A DNA stretch of 64,000 nucleotides from Rhodocytophaga rosea (lineage in GTDB: Bacteria; Bacteroidota; Bacteroidia; Cytophagales; 172606-1), in assembly GCF_010119975.1 (NCBI RefSeq), contig NZ_CP048222.1, forward strand, positions 7,788,501 to 7,852,500, given 5' to 3'. Below are positions 62,672 to 64,000 of this stretch, piece after piece (within the stretch, counting starts at the first letter, position 1; every line of letters begins with the position of its first letter). The notes under the pieces are model-generated. The model had not been told where the DNA came from and did not search any database. It was given only the letters and a program-made list of their open reading frames with translations. The translations under genes were made by a program, and so were the position numbers.

Positions 62672-64000
62672 TTATGCTGCGCCAGCCTCAAGTGGCAGAT
62701 TATCATCATTGGCCAGGTCTTTCTCTATGCGAAGGTTTTCAATAATAAACTTCTGGCGTTCCGGTGTATTTTTACCCATATAATAACTCAGCAGTTTAGA
62801 GATAGAGGTATCCTTGTGCAGAATAATTGGTTCCAGGCGCATATCCTCTCCGATGAAGTCTTTAAATTCATTGGGTGAAATTTCTCCCAGTCCTTTAAAT
62901 CTGGTGATCTCAGGTTTTGGTCCCAGCTTTTTAATTGCTTTCTGCCGTTCTTCGTCGGTATAACAATAGATGGTGTCTTTCTTATTGCGTACCCTGAATA
63001 AAGGAGTTTCCAGTATATACAGATGCCCGTTCCGGACCAGATCCGGGAAGAATTGCAGAAAGAACGTAAGCATCAGCAAGCGGATGTGCATGCCATCTAC
63101 ATCAGCATCGGTAGCAATCACGATTTTATTGTAACGCAAGGTTTCCATGCCATCTTCAATGTCGAGGGCATGCTGCAATAAGTTAAATTCTTCGTTCTCG
63201 TATACGATTTTCTTGGTCAGGCCAAAGCAGTTCAACGGTTTCCCACGTAAGCTGAATACGGCCTGGTGCTGCACATTCCTGGAAATGGTAATAGAGCCGC
63301 TGGCTGAATCTCCTTCTGTAATGAAGAGGGTAGTTTCATAGCGTTTATCTTCCGGATTGTTCTTATCTACCTTGATCACATCGTTATAATGAATGTGGCA
63401 ATCGCGGAGTTTTTTGTTGTGTAGGTTTGCTTTTTTCGCCCGCTCATTCGCCAGTTTTTTGATACCGGCAATATCCTTGCGTTCCCGTTCCGATTGCTGA
63501 ATGCGTTTTTTTAGCGCATCCGCTGTCTCTTTATTTTTATGGAGGTAGTTATCCAGGTTCTTTTTAATAAAATCTCCCACAAAGGATCGTACACTTTGCC
63601 CTTCAGGCGCCATATTAATAGAACCTAATTTTGTTTTGGTCTGGGATTCGAACACTGGTTCCTGTACCCGCACACTAATCGCTCCTACAATAGAAGCCCG
63701 GATGTCAGAAGCTTCAAATTTTTCTTTGAAAAAATCCCTCACCGTCTCTACTATTGCTTCCCGCATCGCAGCAAGGTGCGTTCCGCCCTGGGTAGTATAC
63801 TGTCCGTTTACAAACGAGTAATACTCCTCGCCATATTCATTTCCATGGGTAAGGGCAATTTCAATGTCATCGCCTTTCAGGTGGATAATAGGATACCGGA
63901 GGCTTTCTATATTTGTTTTCCGTTGTAAAAGGTCTAATAAACCATTCTGGGAAAAAAACTTTTGCCCATTGAAATTGATAGTAAGTCCCGCATTCAGAAA
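62672..64000 (-). CDS. parE: DNA topoisomerase IV subunit B, C-terminal part (partial)
   Basis: The frame stays open to the window edge, so the N-terminus (ATPase domain start) lies outside. About 443 residues are visible. The first part is the transducer with [20 protein letters not shown] and the motif around GKPLNCFG. The TOPRIM domain has the acidic site [11 protein letters not shown] and later [17 protein letters not shown] (DxDxD metal pair), then the C-terminal [16 protein letters not shown]. These are GyrB/ParE signatures; the neighbour parC decides for ParE. The Met within the frame at 63766 is not the real start. It forms the ATPase half of topoisomerase IV. Confidence 0.9.
   Translation of the reverse strand, partial: FLNAGLTINFNGQKFFSQNGLLDLLQRKTNIESLRYPIIHLKGDDIEIALTHGNEYGEEYYSFVNGQYTTQGGTHLAAMREAIVETVRDFFKEKFEASDIRASIVGAISVRVQEPVFESQTKTKLGSINMAPEGQSVRSFVGDFIKKNLDNYLHKNKETADALKKRIQQSERERKDIAGIKKLANERAKKANLHNKKLRDCHIHYNDVIKVDKNNPEDKRYETTLFITEGDSASGSITISRNVQHQAVFSLRGKPLNCFGLTKKIVYENEEFNLLQHALDIEDGMETLRYNKIVIATDADVDGMHIRLLMLTFFLQFFPDLVRNGHLYILETPLFRVRNKKDTIYCYTDEERQKAIKKLGPKPEITRFKGLGEISPNEFKDFIGEDMRLEPIILHKDTSISKLLSYYMGKNTPERQKFIIENLRIEKDLANDDNLPLEAGAA

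Overview
The window is from a member of the Bacteroidota, most likely the Cytophagales. Evidence: two very large secreted proteins with C-terminal type IX secretion sorting domains, SusC/OmpA-style TonB-dependent receptors, a ligand-sensing histidine kinase with a two-component propeller, arginine genes in the Bacteroidota order, -7 elements matching TAnnTTTG, weak or absent Shine-Dalgarno sequences and AT-rich intergenic DNA. The genus cannot be fixed from sequence alone. The DNA is ordinary chromosome with one insertion sequence. I saw no tRNA, rRNA, CRISPR array or prophage.

Layout. 1-2.8 kb: the end of an outer-membrane barrel gene and its terminator, then a two-gene unit I read as a RiPP pathway. 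It has a 55-residue precursor ending in CPGCGMG and, 25 nt later, a DUF692/MNIO enzyme with an unusual C-terminal extension. A YdcF-like gene follows. 2.9-6.8 kb (minus): a DUF2939 protein, a DUF3857/transglutaminase-like protein and a bifunctional DAHP synthase/chorismate mutase. 7-13.3 kb: a beta-class DNA adenine methyltransferase without a partner restriction subunit, a propeller histidine kinase and a NarL-type regulator converging tail to tail, and a protein with PD-(D/E)XK nuclease hallmarks. 13.4-15.5 kb: a DUF4349 lipoprotein gene cut in two by an ISAs1-family element with clean terminal repeats and target duplication. 15.6-21.9 kb: AraC regulator, RibD/DHFR-like reductase, mraY and murE (minus), and an M23 lipoprotein peptidase.

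22-30 kb (minus): a T9SS adhesin-like protein, then an arginine operon (GNAT, argG, argC, argD) with long inverted repeats in its gaps. 30.5-39.4 kb: an Mpo1-like membrane protein, a small hypothetical, a type II NADH dehydrogenase, and a 2091-residue modular protein (PQQ sugar dehydrogenase, PKD, Ig-like, malectin-like, PA14, T9SS tail) containing a recent 1032-bp-period duplication. 39.9-44.4 kb: a Nudix hydrolase, a class D beta-lactamase-like protein, and four small minus-strand genes divergent from an S24-type repressor whose promoter region holds strong dyads. 44.6-48.5 kb: a proton-channel-like protein, a serine beta-lactamase-family hydrolase, and divergent LytS/LytTR genes with three direct repeats between them.

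48.5-58.7 kb: RluD-type pseudouridine synthase, DUF3500 protein, a double ABC ATPase (PhrA/ModF-like), a lipoprotein, rpe, a TonB-dependent receptor, an AI-2E family transporter, an S1-domain gene with an internal stop codon, and YccF. 58.7-64 kb (minus): topoisomerase IV parE (its start lies beyond the window), pheA and parC in a row, with an eight-copy 8-bp tandem repeat between pheA and parC.

The most interesting item is the RiPP locus. Next come the direct repeats at the LytTR locus, the S24-controlled gene cluster, the nuclease/methyltransferase neighbourhood, and the two recently broken genes (DUF4349 by IS insertion, S1 protein by a nonsense codon).
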